Assembly (NCBI GenBank): GCA_023846275.1
Contig: CM043870.1
Span: 15,732,385-15,796,384 of the forward strand
Length of the DNA: 64,000 nt
Source: Vanilla planifolia
Lineage: Eukaryota > Streptophyta > Magnoliopsida > Asparagales > Orchidaceae
Direction: 5' to 3'
In this document: positions 1 to 13,893 of the stretch, piece after piece
Layout: every line of letters starts with the position of its first letter
How positions within the stretch are numbered: the first letter of the stretch is position 1
Made by a program: the position numbers and the translations under genes
The notes under the pieces: model-generated
The model's input: the letters and a program-made list of their open reading frames with translations, nothing else
What the model was told of the DNA's origin: nothing
Databases searched by the model: none

Positions 1-1340
1 GATTGAAAAATTTAATACTATATTTGGGTTTGATAAAGTTCTTTCCTATGATTCATAAGTTTATTATTGCATATCTTTAAAAAACATCATTCTTAAGTTA
101 TCATGTTGGAATTGCCTCATTTGTTGTTGATGGTTATAGCTAAATTTTCCAACACAAAGTTTGTACTAAATAATAATTCTTCCAAGAAATGTGATTTAAA
201 AACTTGTTACAATCTTTCTAATAGTTTATAACATTTTTTTATTGGAATTTAAGCATGATATTACATTTCTCCTTACATGTTCAAGTCTATGTTGTTTCTT
301 TTCATATGGTATAATTAAAAATTCCAACAAGTTGTCCTCATAATAAAACACCTTTTGCATCGTAATTCAACAAGCCAACACTTATTTACTAATAATGAAA
401 ATCATCTTAAAATGTAATAAAAATGTCTCAATTAAAGATCATGCTACTAATCAAACCAATCACACTTTGCATGATGATCATATTTCTATAGGCTTTTTAG
501 TAAATCCTTTAAAGATTATATGCAAATCTATCCATTAACTAGAAAAATTGCCACAATATGATAAATATAGATCTCAACAAAGTCTCTTTTAGCACCAAAT
601 TCAAATTTCATTGCTTTAATAATTTTCATAATTTCAATTCTAACATAATTAAATCTAAACATCCAACACATGGCATGAAGTCATTAACGAAAATTGCATA
701 TAACGTGATGAGATATCATGTATATAAACTTGCATCTAACTTAATTTCCATCTTAACTGAGAGCTTAGAAAGAAATTCCAAGTAATATAATGCAAGCACT
801 ACCTAATTTTCAATCAATCCAAGAGCCATAACATAGAAAACATAGCATATTCTTCATATTAATGCTCAACTAGAGACTATGGAATGCAATTACATAGCAA
901 AATGCTTAATTAAAAACTCTTAATATGCATTTAAATTTATATGCAAGGCATGAGGACACTTGCCAGTTGAACTGTGTAGCCATATACACCACTTTGGCTC
1001 TTCTCCTCTTCATGGTTTGGGTTGCAAACTATTTCTTTCTTTCTCTTCTTTGCTCTCTGCTTTGGACTCCTTGATCTCCAATGTTGGTGCCTCTTTTGTT
1101 TAATTATGGCTAGAGTTCATGTGTCTAACCCAAGAATATCCTAACTTTTTATAGCTTAAAAAAATCCATTCCTTAAATCTTTTTAGAATTTTCGTTGATT
1201 AATAACTCATTCCCTTGTCCATGAAAAGGTTCCTTATCAACTTTTTATCTTTTTATTTTTTGCATTATCCAATTGACCCTCAATCATATCTACAAAGTAA
1301 AAAATAACCCTCAATCATATCCAATTAACAAGTATCATAT
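1..1340 (-). mobile_element. Ty3/gypsy LTR fragment (4-kb-LTR family)
   Basis: This stretch aligns by eye with 12.7-13.4 kb plus 16.3-17.0 kb and with 29.15-30.6 kb, which are the distal parts of the two LTRs of the large nested minus-strand gypsy element. Shared landmarks are the segment around 750-840 (again at 16285-16350 and 29870-29940) and the T-rich TATA-like tract near 1150. It is a third, partial LTR copy cut by the window start. It is an old fossil with no coding capacity. Confidence 0.6.
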
Positions 1341-1649
1341 GTCATTTAGAGTCATTTTTTACTTATCATCATTGCATCTAGGGTGATCTTAATATTGCAC
1401 TCATCATTATAATACAATGATTTCAACCTATCACTACTATACATTGTCAAAACTTGTAATCGCTTGTTGAAGTGTCTCAAAAATGCAATTATAGCCATTC
1501 AAACTTCTTTATTTATACATTAACTCACTGAGGTATATAAACATGGAAAACCATCAATACAAATTAGTTGATGTTCTAGTAATCACTAAATCCTTGAAAG
1601 ATCAATAAGCCAAATATTAGAAGGGGGTTATATTACTTAAGTAGTATTC
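1341..1649. other. AT-rich debris, no gene seen
   Basis: AT-rich sequence with no convincing reading frame. It lies between a gypsy LTR fragment and a copia-like LTR remnant and is probably decayed retroelement DNA. Confidence 0.4.
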
Positions 1650-2130
1650 ATTCTATTACTTCAATACTTCCATTCTCGATTTGTTCTTTCTTCTACATTA
1701 CAACAAGCTTCATCTTGTTTTGAAATATCCTTTACAATATTTAATTTTTGTATCATATAGATCATACAAGTGTATGGTGTAATATTTAAAAAAAAGCTCT
1801 ATTGTGTTAAGCAAGCAATACTAATTGTAAAGAAATTATACTTCTTTCATTGTAACGTGTACCTTATCCAACTTTGTGGAAAGTGTGTGTTATTGTAAAG
1901 ACCCTTACTAGCTTGGAAAAAGGGAGGGTATTGTTGTATGAAGCTTTGCCAAGTTGACCAAGGTGGATGTAAGCACTAGTTAGGTTGAACAACCTAAAAT
2001 TCTTTAACTTCTTTTCCTTAGCTTGCATTATACTCTTTATTTGCTTTATAATTAAAAAAAATATATAATTTTAATACAAGGATTTAAAAATTAATGATTT
2101 TTCCAAATATATTTGACATCAATTAAGGCT
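1650..2130 (+). mobile_element. Ty1/copia-like LTR remnant (3' part)
   Basis: Around 1850-2050 the sequence has the layout of the downstream half of a plant copia LTR: a purine-rich GGGAGGGT tract, then the conserved stretch with AGCTTTGCCAAGTTGACC, then a T-rich stretch before the terminus. No internal region or partner LTR was found. The start is arbitrary. The family call rests on remembered LTR architecture only. Confidence 0.35.
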
Positions 2131-3954
2131 AACAATTGAATCACCTCTCTTGTGCTTACTAATTGTCGACAATTCCAACACATACCATCCATTTGCCTCT
2201 ATGTACCTTAGCTTCAATGTATAATATGCTATTCTTATTTGCATTTTATTCTTTTGTAATACATGGACCCTATTAAACCTCTTGCACATTACTTTAAAGC
2301 TTGATGCGTAATATGTGAGACATTCACGTACCATTCATTTTATTTTGGGAACTTAAGTGTCGATAGTTGCTCCCTCTTCTTAGCTAACACATACCATCCA
2401 AGGGACCTAACATATGATACATTGTCATATTATATTTTACATTTATAATAGTATCATACCATCTATTTCATTTGAGAAATGGTCAATCTTATTAATAACA
2501 CTAGGTGTACTATCTATAGGCACCCAACTATGGTACATAAGCCTAATACATGGTATATTGGCCCTTCATTTTTATAAAGTGCACAAGATAAGATTAACAT
2601 GTCGCAACTATGAAAATTTGAATTAAATCAATTTTTAATCAAATAAAGCTATTAAGCCTCTGATAGCACCTCACAAGAGACTCCAAGGAAGTGAAATTCC
2701 AACTAAAAATACACCTTTATCTATGCTTTGTCATAGATCTAAATTTAAATCTTTCCTAAGCTATTCTCCCCTTAAGCCCAAAGAACTTTTATTATTGCTT
2801 CTCATAGCCTGATCTCATTACTTGCTACCACACCAACCAAAGCTTTCCTTCAATAAGTTGATTCTCCACCACTCCTTCTTTTGATCCACCTATTCTTTAC
2901 TTCTATCTTATGGTTTCATAAACAATTTCTTAGAAGCCTATTTGATGTTAGAAAAGGGCTTTGAATAATATTTTAAAAAGGATAAATTCATTTAATAAAT
3001 CAACATCAACTTTATCCTCAAACTTCTAAGAAATTATAAATGACTTTTAAAATTATGAATTACAAGCTAACAAATGGGTCAAGTGAGGCTCTTCATAATG
3101 GTATTCTGAAAGAACATTTTGAGCTAGTTACAAAATTGTATATGTCACCACACATTAAAACTAAATAATTTCTCAAAAACAAATCTATAAATTAAATTGT
3201 AGCTTCACATACTAATATAACATGTATGCTTTAACTTCCTAAGTTATATTTTATTCAGTTCAATAATGTCAGAGAACCTTGACCATGGACTTTTTCTCTT
3301 AAGCTCTTATATTACTCATCTTAAAAAAGAAATATTTAGCACATTGTGAACTCTAATAACCTATTAAGACAAAGCTGCTCTATAAACAACAAGGCAACCT
3401 CTTTATCATATTTAAAAAGGCCTAATGCATTTAGAACTTAACATTCTAGTCTTACATATTTTATGGCATATTTTAAAGGGACTTTAAAGAGGACATTCTC
3501 ACCATCACAAAATTCAACACCTTTGTGATTCTAGTCAAAATATTTCTTTTTTCCAATCTTGAGATGTTTACAACTTATTTCTAATAGCTCTTATCAATTT
3601 GGTTGGTTCCTAAATGAAATATGATCCAATAAAATATCCCTCTCTAACCTCAAATTAATACGTATAATGCTTCTTAATAAGTCATTCCAATTATTGCCTA
3701 AAACTTATTATTATAGGCAAAGTTTATCAATGATAAATGACTCTTATACTCACCCAAAAAGTCTAACACATAAAGCATCGTTAGATTTCTAAACACTTCA
3801 ATAGCTAATTTTATTTGTTGATCAATTTGTGTGGAAGGTTTTTTTAAATCTCAACTCACTAATAAAAGCTTTATGCACTTTTCTCCAAAATTTTGATTAC
3901 ATTTAAAAACTTTATAAAAAATAATTCTATTTTAAAACAACTTGAAAGTGGGAG
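2131..3954. other. Degenerate AT-rich region, probably retroelement-derived
   Basis: No gene is recognisable; the small reading frames here show no conserved domain. The words ACACATACCATCCA recur near 2180 and 2390. At about 2655-2668 there is a PBS-like tract in minus orientation (CTCTGATAGCACC), so part of the region may be the edge of an old minus-strand LTR element. Confidence 0.35.
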
Positions 3955-4942
3955 TGAGAAGTCAATAGAAGGAGGGGGTGAATTATGATAATTTCAATCT
4001 CAATAATAACAAAAAATTTCTTATAAGTTTCTTTATTATTCTTAAAAATATATTTTAAAAACTCTAATTACTTTTTCAAAACACTTTGTTTGAGGGTTAC
4101 AACAATGTAAAGACATAGTAACAGTTTTTTTTTGGTTTGATCCAAATGTGGATCTTTGTCAACGCCTTGTGAAAAGGCTTAGTAAACAATAAAAAAACTT
4201 TTTGCAAAAGCTTGTGGGCTAAACTCTACAGTGAGCAAAATGACCCCACATATGTTAGGATGAAAGACCATACACACTATGCCCAAAAGAGCATTAAGCC
4301 AAAAAACCTTAAAATCATTAGCCCAAAGGAGCATACAACACTATGCCAAAAGATGCTATAAGAAACTAAGAGGTAAAATAAAAGCAAAAACAAAAACTCC
4401 AATAAAGGAACAAAAGACACAATGAAAGCACATTAATACAACGGTCTTATTATCCAAAAAATTAATCAAGTGTCACCCTATTGATGATTTGGAACTTAGC
4501 TCAAGGGAATATGAACTTGAAAGAATGATGAGGAAGATGAAGACACTACTTAATTGCTACAACCATGATTTCCACTCTTTTTTCTTCAATAAGAATAAAT
4601 CACAAAGCACGAATCCTTTAAAATGAGAAATCAATTATTCATTAGTGTATTCCCAATTTTTGGATATATGATTTTTAAGAAGCTCTCTAAAGACTACGAA
4701 CTCCCTCAACTTCATTTTAATGACAATTTTAGAAATTCTCAAACTATAGTCAAACTAGAAGTTATTTACAAAAAATTAACTAATCATATTGTATGATCAA
4801 AGAGTTTTGTTGTGCATTTCTTATCAATATGTACTATTCATACCATATGATTAACAAAATACCACAATACAAAATCCTTGGGTTGCCTCTCAAAATAGAA
4901 ATTGAATCTTAATAAGTTAATCAAATTGTATGATAAGAATGG
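3955..4942 (-). mobile_element. Ty1/copia-like LTR remnant, minus strand
   Basis: The segment opens with TGAGAAGTC followed by a GGAGGGGGTGAATTATG tract. Read on the minus strand this is the CATAATTCACCCCCTCC signature common near the 3' terminus of plant copia LTRs. The minus-strand LTR at 41954 begins in a similar way. The right end is set by the next LTR at 4943. It is old and non-coding. Confidence 0.4.
4783..4797. repeat. ATCATA-N3-TATGAT dyad
   Basis: ATCATATTGTATGAT, a 15-base hyphenated palindrome with 6-base arms and a 3-base spacer. The same architecture recurs at 31603, 36552, 47379 and 53036. Confidence 0.6.
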
Positions 4943-6497
4943 TTGATGTAGTAGCTTCCATCACTTTATGTAGAAGTTTCATTTGAAGGCATACTAATCC
5001 TATTTAGACTCAAAGGTATATTAGTATTGGCTCTATTACTTCTTATTAGTCTCTACTACCACTTACAACTAACTCTTGTTTAATATTACTACATTTTAGT
5101 TTTTATCTTCAACTTATTTTAGATTCATTTTTGTTCAATCTGTTATTTACATTCATAGTTTATTTTGAGTTTTTTAGATATGAATTGTCAACTTTTAGGA
5201 TGCTTTTAGCTTAAAACATCAAGTCTAAGAAATCTTAGTAATAGTCTCATAGTTCAGTCTATGCAAACTTTGGTCAATTTACACTTAATTTAAGCTTTTG
5301 GAGCTATTTGTGTCACACAGTCTGCTTGTCAATCTAAGTTTCTTGTCATGTCAAGTAACCTACATTGACTTACGAACTTGCACTTGCTCAATCAACCAAC
5401 TACTCCTATTTTATTGTTGTGCCATGTAACCCTTGTTGACTAAAAACCCATGCCCACTTAGCCCCCTACTACTCTATTGTGTCTTTAGTTTTCTTGTCAT
5501 GTAACATAATTAACACTACCCTACAAAACTGCACTTACAAACCCATGCTCACAAATCAAACATTGAAGCATCAACATGTCCTCTTTTCCTGTGCCACCCT
5601 GATCACTTACTCATAACCTCATAGCTTGTCACATCACTTACCACCTCATGATTCACCAGACTAACACCCAAAATATGGAAATTAGCATAAGCTTTTGGAA
5701 TTACTAATTGCATTTAACTTGTATATTTTTAAGGAATGTTTTGATAATTTGAAAATAGTTTTGATTTTTTGTGACTATTAAAATTCTAAAAATGACCTTT
5801 AAAATTCTAAAATATAGCCCATAATATTTGTAAATATACTTTCAAATTTTTAAACTTGACAAATTATTATTATACATCTTAAGGTTTTTATAGATAGGGA
5901 TACTCATCATGTTGTAAGAAGAGATTCTTTTTTAGGAAGTAACAAAGTGTCACTACCAAGCTTGCCTGAGAAGTGAGGTGAGGTGTCATGAGCAATCATA
6001 TAATGAAGTAATTCCAAAGGTTCCTTGGGAAGGAAAGCAAGAGGATCAAATGGAACAATCCCAACCAGTTATCTAACAATAATAAGAGTGCAAATCACCA
6101 ATAAAGTCACTTAATTACTATTTTTTTCATCATTTTACTAGAGGGATTACTCATTGGATCCAATTTCATAGTCTTGTACATGTGAATACATGAGTTAATT
6201 TATTTATAATTTAAGAACTCCATATAAGTGTATCTTGTTATTTCACCACTAACTTGAGTTACATTAGGTGTGAGTAGCTAAATCACTTTCCTTATATGCT
6301 TGAGATCCCTAGTGTTAAAAACAATTGTATAAGTCTTTAGCTTTTAGAGAAGTTCTTATTTACCCAATGATCCTAGGATATTTTAATTCTAAAGCTATAA
6401 CATCTTAGGTAATCTCTTGCATTGATCTATTACTTGAACAAAATATTTCCTTATTATCTATGAACTAGAGCTAGGTCTTAGAAATTTCATTCTACAT
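4943..6497 (+). mobile_element. LTR of the LTR-gag-LTR family, copy 1
   Basis: Begins with TGATGTAGTAG and matches the LTRs at 18832-22025 and 23690-24880 along its length. Shared landmarks are the TATA-like block with the following ACTCATCATG/GCTCACTAGG words (near 5890 and 24290), the block around 6240-6300, and the terminal block near 6400-6460. A PBS-like stretch follows at about 6498. An old fossil LTR of roughly 1.5 kb. Confidence 0.6.
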
Positions 6498-8085
6498 CAA
6501 TGGTCCTATCGTACAAAATCTAATCATATTATAACCCAACAAGTAGATGATTCTTTAGTTCATTTTGTGCTGAAGGTATTATATGATACAAAAAATTGTA
6601 TTGCATGAACCTCTTAAGTTATTTCTTATTGCACCATCTAGAAAATGATACTATGCACAATTTTGCTAATCATACCACACTGTAGATGTCATCATATTAT
6701 ACAAATTCTATATAATACTAATTGGATAGTCTTAACATCCATTCATAGTTACTTAAGTGAACTAGTTATATTTCCATATGATTGTACCATTGATCTACAC
6801 ATTTTTGGCTAGTTTTAAGGTTTTTCATTCTAATTATTTGAATATGTCTTGTATATGCAAAACTATTCTTTTAATTTAGGTAAGGCATAATTTTAGGTAT
6901 ATTTCATGCATATTCTTAACTAACCTATATGAGAGCAAAGAGAGTTTGAACAACTCTTAGTATTTAACCCTTGGTATTTGTACAACCTCTTTTTGACAAT
7001 AAAACAATTGTATTTGTGTTAACATCAATTTTGATTGATTTTAAGTCTAACTAAGTGATTCAGTGTAGCAATCAACATATGAAGGTCAATTGAAATAACT
7101 TTCTAGAGTTGTACTTACTTAGGTACATCTTAGAGCAATTATCTTAGCTTTTGGTAGAGTGGCTGCATATTAAGAGTTCATCATCAATGTATTAACTTGG
7201 TTTCAATTGTTAAACACATAACTTGACATTTATATGACACATAAGATTACATTTATCTCAATCAAGCATGCAACATATCTAGATCATTTTATACTTATAA
7301 ATTAGTCATAATGAGGATCTAGTACATTAGTTTGCATATGTAAGAAAAGTTAAATTTTCATAGTTTGCAAAATCATCAAGTGTAGCATATTTGTACTAAT
7401 CACATTTTTACAATTCTCTACATACATTATAACAAGCATTGAATGTAATTAGAGAGCATATTGGTCTTGTCATTTCTTTGTATTACATGGTATTATTGCT
7501 TTATCATACACTCAATAATTCTTATATGGTCACCGAGTTTTATTTTATGTACTTCTAATTGATATATCATATACTAAGAAGTAAAATATCATCACTTCAT
7601 ATTCTATCTTCTTCACAAATAATTTAAACTACTTCATAGAAGAGCAATCAATGTATCTATGAATATGATACCTGTACTATACAAGCACAATTATCATTTA
7701 GTAAGACTAAAATTTTCTTTGATTATATAATGGTTTGATGGTGAATCATGTATCAAACATGCACAATTTAGATTAAGATTGATACAAAGTTTTTATACTA
7801 ATGCAATGATCTTATCGTTTGTGTATGACTATCTTTTTAAGTTTAATTAATTTAATAACTACATGACTATATAAATGTTCATCTTTATATGATTACATCA
7901 TACAATATTTTTTGAGAACCCAATACTTTGTGAAAATAATTATCTTGTGGTGATAAACTATTATAACACAAATATGATCCATTTGAATAGTAGAATTTGA
8001 TAGCTATATTATGTTGAATATAAAAGTTAAGCATTGCACTAAGAATCAACATAACATGGTGTAAAGATACTTCTCATACTCGTTC
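6498..8085. other. AT-rich retroelement debris
   Basis: No reading frame with a recognisable domain. The repeated ATATGAT/ATCATAC words resemble the U3 parts of the chromovirus-type LTRs at 36, 47 and 53 kb, so a decayed LTR segment is likely, but no boundary could be fixed. Confidence 0.3.
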
Positions 8086-10212
8086 TACCACACCATTTCT
8101 ATAGCAATTTATTTTTCCATGGATGTAATCAAACCTATGCACCACCTAATGCATTAAACTAGCCACTTTTCACTCTTTGGGCTTAGCATTCAAATAAGAA
8201 GTTATAATCCCTTAATTTGAACATCTTGCTTATGATGTGCCACCAAAAATGAACCACATTTTGTGCTCCAACTAAGACATAAGTTGAGCCAAGAATTAGT
8301 ACACCTCATGTTAGGTAACTTACCTAATACACTAGTATATACATGGTACTAAAGCAATCTATACTTTCAAATAATCATATCCACACAACCTATAACATGC
8401 ATAAGTACTATAAAATCCAAACCATGACTATCATAAGTAAATAAATTACAAAACTACAACCAAATAAAAAGTCCTACATAGTCCAAAATCAAACATTAAA
8501 TATCACAAATAGTCCAAAGTCTAACATAAAATGTTAAAAGTAAAAATAAATTGACTAAAATTAGGATAAGACTAAATACTAACTAAAGAATAATCCATTA
8601 TAATATTGACTTAGATACCCCTACTCGAATGTTATATTCGCTACAAATTCCCTACTCCTATGGATGATATATTACCAAGGGTGAGCCAACTCAATAAGAA
8701 ATCCTCAAGTCTTAGTAAAAAAATCATACATGTAAAAATATGATAATAGAGTATAATAATCATTATATTAAAGGAATAAAAAATATATCATAGTCTACTA
8801 AACTAAGCCAATGTACACAACAATACCATCATCTCAATCACAAGTCTATCAAAGTATAACACTCCTCAATAAATGATAATAAATCATAAAGAATGCATAG
8901 TGACCTATCAAAAATCCAAGAATCCCTCCTAGCCCATAAGGAACATGGTACATGTCTGACAATCCTAACTTATCATGTGATACATTAGTCACAACCTAAG
9001 CTCTACTATTCACATTGACCACCAGATGGCTATAGAAGTCATCATCAATCATTTGGCTCTATAATAAGTACTCTAACACATTTACAGTCTTTTGTGATGT
9101 CTTATAATGGCACATTACCAACATAGAGTCCCTTAAACATGATCTAATAGGCCCCATCTTAGCTTTCCCAACCACATTTATCACCTTTAAAGGCTCGAAA
9201 AATTTTATCACACATGGTGATCAATGAACATAACCTTAACACCTACTATCTCGCATGATGTCATAATAATGAGGCATGTAACCTACACACTTATTAGGAG
9301 TCCTACCATCTAACATATATCCACCATGACTTACTTTAGTAGGGGATTCTATCACTAGGTTCACTATATCATTGAATTGGTCTTCATTAATAGACTTTCT
9401 TACTCAACAGAAGTATGGTTTAACTAGTATTTATCTAGAGTTAACTAATCATAATATTTCATTGATGATTTCTTTTAAATCTTAAACATTAACCAACTCT
9501 ATGGTTCTCCTCAAACCTTTATTATCTTAACAAACCATGAAATTCTACCAAACCTTAATCTACTTATCTAGGTCATTCTCCTTTTAAATTTCATATCTCT
9601 ATGTCTAGTCCTTACCCATAACATAACTTAAAAGTTTACCTATAATCTCTTGATATATTTGAGTACTTATTTAAGTTATAAATCTACATCTCAAACCTTT
9701 TAAGTCATAATCTTTGATATTTAACCTAACTTCACATGAGTTTCACTTATGACTCTCTCTTCCCTTATAATCACATGTAAGTCACTTGTAACTTCCTAAA
9801 GCCCTCTTCTGAGCCAACTACACCTCCCAAACTATAACCTAGGATGTTAATCCATGGACTAAGACCTAATTCTTGGTTACTCATCATCTTGCCCATCAAC
9901 AAAATTTGGTTAGGGTTTAGCCAAAATCCAAGAGATCAAAGGTCATTTAGGTGACATTAGCACCACTCATAAAGGTAAAATTGAGCTTTATATCTCAGTT
10001 AATCCTCATTAAGGGTCTAAACAAGTGCCTCATAAGATCATGACCTCATTCTAAGTGTGCTCAAAATCTCACCAAGTGCATAGTATTCTCAATTTAATAA
10101 TAATTCTTATTTAAAGATTTGTTTCATGTAAAATGTTAATCCTTATGAATTTTATCTAACTAATTTTTAGACTATTCTTAATCTTATTTAAGGTCATTTT
10201 TATTGTATCCTT

Positions 10213-12224
10213 TGATGTGATAATCACAAATCCAAACTAACTATTAATAATACCCTATTGAGCTTAGTGTTGTTTCACTTTAATCATTGAAATTTTATTG
10301 TAGTAGTTGGGTTTGCTAAAATAAGAACTACAACATCTAAAGTGGATGGAGATTGAAGGCTCAATTGGAGCTAAGAATAAAGCTTTTTGTGGGTAGCTAA
10401 TCTATAAAGAACAAACATTCTTAAGCATCTATATGGTTAAAATGTTAGATATTTCTTTTCTTTGGAATTATAGCACCTAAGATAATCATAATGTTTCATA
10501 CATATTTGAGTTTTTTTGATGATGTATTAGTTATATTTGGCCTTAAAAATTAAGTCTTTTTAATTCTAAATCTTATACAAAAATGTATTAAAATATAGAA
10601 AAATTCAGCCAAAGCACCACTTCTCGATCAAGCCTGAAGGCTCGAGCTAAGTGGCCTGCAATGCTAAGCATTATGCCTTGGGGATCCATAGGATAAGAGA
10701 CCAATTGAAACTGAGTAAAGATAGGCCCAACTATCAATCAGAGTATAGTATTATAGTAGCTCGGGTTAAATTGGGTTAGGGCATCATCCTTGAACTTGAC
10801 TTAACATTATTAAGTTGAGTTGAACTCAGAGTAGTCAAGTAGTGGACTCAAATCAAATCAAACATACATATGCATGAAAGTGTCATGGATCATGGCCTCC
10901 TAAGAGCACCAATGGATAGCCAGTCACAATAAGATGTCTTACCCATATAGAGAAACATAGATAAATGGCAAACTTCATATATTGTTTTGTAATATGGGGA
11001 TAAATAATAGTGTCTATTTGCATTGAACTGAGAGAAAATTAGTGTCATCTGATCACACATCTTCACAATTGAGTGGTAGAGATCTCATCCACTTTTTGAA
11101 TAGTAGAATCCATCTTAACCATTCATTCAATAATCCTAATCAAATGGCTATGATCTATTCTACCTTTGTGAATAGTAATCTTGTACATCATCACCATCCA
11201 TCTAGCATATAAGATCTAAAGATCCAAATCAAATCTCATTGGGATTAGTTTTAGATCCTTTAATTGATATTTTTATTTAACGATGTGTGTTTTGTCTGCC
11301 CATATTGGATAATAACTACTCTTCATCTTTTGTTTTTTATTTCCAATCATGGCTACTTTTGGAAAATTCCATTTTTACCATTAGAAGGGTATATTTGGCA
11401 TGTTCTTATTTGGACTATAAATAAAAATCATTTACCAAAGGGATTTATTCTGGATCCTTTAATCAATATTTTATTGAATGGTGTGTTTTGCTTGCCCATA
11501 TTGGATATTAACTGCTCTTCATCTTCTATTTTTCATTTCTTATAATGGCTACTTTTTGAAAATACCATTTTTGGCCATTAAAAGGATTATTTTGGCATAC
11601 TCTTACTTGAATAATAAATAAAGTAATTTACTTACATTTAGGATTGATAAACCAAATTAAAAAATTAAAAAATAATTAAGAGAAGTCCAAAACCTAAAGC
11701 ATTAATTTCACTACATGCCTGTAGGAGCTATGGCTTTTTTTAATTCTTGTTTTTATAGCTCTTCTCTTCAATAATTTTACATCATTTAGGTAACATTAAC
11801 ATCAATAGTTTTTTGTGCCACTCTTGAAGAATTCAAAGGTATAAAAACTTTGTCTGTGCTAATCTTTATAAAGATTTGACTTTTTAGTTGAATTTCTTAT
11901 GATTTGTGGTGTCTCCTTAGAGGATTAGTATGTACAAGGTTTTTATCAGCTTTGATAAAAGAGAGTAGTTAGTGAAAGCTCAATCAGTGATCAGGAGTAG
12001 ATATAGCACAGACTTTGACCAAATCACCTAAACAATCTTGGTACCTTTCTTTTTATTATTGTGTATTTTTTTTTTCATTTTATGAAACAAAATTTCTAAA
12101 AATAAACTTTTGTTACTAAGCATGATTTTTTTAGTTGAAAAAGTTTTCCAAAATCGAAACATTTTTTTAAAATCATAATTCACCTCTTTCCTCTTGTGCA
12201 TTAAATCCCACACAATTCACATCA
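10213..12224 (+). mobile_element. Ty1/copia-type solo LTR, copy 1
   Basis: Begins TGATGTGATAATCAC and ends near CACATCA. It shares its whole length with the element at 20148-21905. No internal region or PBS is attached on either side and the gypsy LTR continues beyond both ends, so it is a solo LTR. The last part resembles plant copia LTR ends: a GTTAGTGAAAGCTC block near 11970, then the CACCTCTTTCCTCTTG tract near 12181. It carries an internal tandem duplication. Confidence 0.6.
11254..11640 (+). repeat. Tandem duplication of about 200 bp inside the solo LTR
   Basis: Two adjacent units begin at GATCCTTTAAT at 11254 and 11453. Both continue through a CCCATATTGGATA block and an ACTxCTCTTCATC block, and both end near a TATAAATAAA/AATAAATAAA word. 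The related LTR at 20148-21905 has only one unit. The repeated part covers the likely TATA region of the LTR. Confidence 0.7.
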
Positions 12225-12286
12225 ATTTCTACTCCTAACTTAAATTCAACCCTATCTAACATTCTTACTCTAACCTTGGTTCAAAT

Positions 12287-12390
12287 TTCAAACCTAAAGT
12301 ATTTATATTTTATAATTTAGAAATCAAAATTTCAAATCCAGGACATTCAAATTTCAAATTTAAGACTCCAAATTTCAAATCCTCCACTAA
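12287..12390. repeat. Cluster of AAATTTCAAA motifs in LTR
   Basis: AAATTTCAAA or a close variant occurs repeatedly within about 100 bases. The matching place in the other LTR (28705-28820) has the same cluster, so it was present when the outer gypsy element inserted. Confidence 0.6.
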
Positions 12391-13760
12391 CCAATTTTGA
12401 AAGCCAGGTTCATTGAATAAATCTTATAATTTCATAATTTTAGGCTATGCTAATTAAGCCTATTAGCTAGATTGAGTTCCTTCCTAATTTTCTACTCATC
12501 CTTAATAAAATCCAAAGCTTTTTGCTATACTTAATCAATACCTAAACCACATTTAGCCTTCTTCAAAGGCCAACTCATGCCACTCAAGGCTCCCCCAAGA
12601 AAACCCATGAGCTCACTTACATTGGAGGCCAACTAATGACATTTTTAATGTCTTTCTTTACATAGCATATCCATGGTCGAGCATTACACTCAACCTCAAG
12701 AACTAACTAAAGCCATTCAACTCTTTAAAGAAGTTATTACTTGTGATTCATAAGTGTATTATGGAATAACTTTAAATAAAAGCACCCCAAAGTTATCATA
12801 ATAAAATTATTAATATATTATTGATTGTTTTATGCTACATTTGGCTACCACAAAGCTTTTTATAAATCTTAATTATTCCAAAAAATGTGAATTAAAAGCT
12901 TATCTCAATGTTTTCAATATTTTTTATCAACAAGTTATGTGAATATCATGATATTACATTTCTCCTTGCATATTCAAGCTATGGTTTTTCTTTTTCATAA
13001 GTTATAGTTGAAAATTCTAATAAGACATCCTCATTAACACATTTTGCAACATATTTTAGCAAACAAATGCTCAATTACTTATAACAAAAATCATCTTAAC
13101 ATGTAATACAAATATCTCAATAAATGATCATGCTACAAATCAAGAAAATCATACATGATGATCATATTTTTATATTTTTATTCTATATAAATCCTTAAAA
13201 TATTAAAACAACATGCATGAATTTAATAAGTAGAATAATCATAATATGATAAATATAGTTCTTGACCAACTTGCTTTCGACACCAATTTCAAAATTTAAT
13301 GTATTCACATTTGCACAATTTCAATTCTAACATGATTAAATCTAATCATTCAAGACTTTACATGAAGTCATCAATGAAAAGTGACATAAAATGATAAGAA
13401 ATAATGCATGTAATTCAAATATAACTCAAATTCCACCTTAAATGACCTTTTTATGAGGTGTAAAAATCCTAAGGTCTGGAAGACTAACCTTCTTTCTCGA
13501 CTTACAATAATGGAAGTGGAAGCCTGAGAATAGTGAGGAGTTAAGAAAGCAAAAATAAAGAAGAGAAATTTTTCCAAAGGAGTTGTCTCCCCCAAGAAGT
13601 TACCCTTCAAATACTTTTGAATTCAAAAAGCTCAATTTCTTTATAACATTAAATTTCTCCATGGTTCTCATCACATATCCCTTCTTTTTTTAATGTGAGT
13701 CCCATTGAAATTTTTTTTTGAACTAATCTTTGCATGATCTAGTTTGAACATCCTCATTGA

Positions 13761-13893
13761 GAGGTTAAGACTTCCATCAGTTCTATCAACTAATTTATTT
13801 AACTTTCTTGCTTGCAACACATATCATTTAGAGGTTAAGACTTCCATCAATTCCACCAACTAATGTATTTAACTTTCTTACTTGCAACACATA
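13761..13893. repeat. Two-copy 70-bp tandem repeat
   Basis: Units start at GAGGTTAAGACTTCCATCA at 13761 and 13831, and both run on through a CTTGCAACACAT word. It lies within the inserted gypsy fragment. Confidence 0.8.

Noticed and set aside
558-2626. Small open frames at 558-785 (+), 2119-2334 (-) and 2414-2626 (+)
   Set aside because: Short, AT-biased, inside or between LTR fragments, no domain or homologue recognised.
11264-11545. 93-codon frame on the plus strand
   Set aside because: It spans the tandem duplication of a copia LTR. Its apparent internal repeat is the DNA duplication, not a repeat protein.
13371-13610. 79-codon minus-strand frame
   Set aside because: It straddles the junction between an LTR and an inserted gypsy fragment, so it cannot be one ancestral gene.
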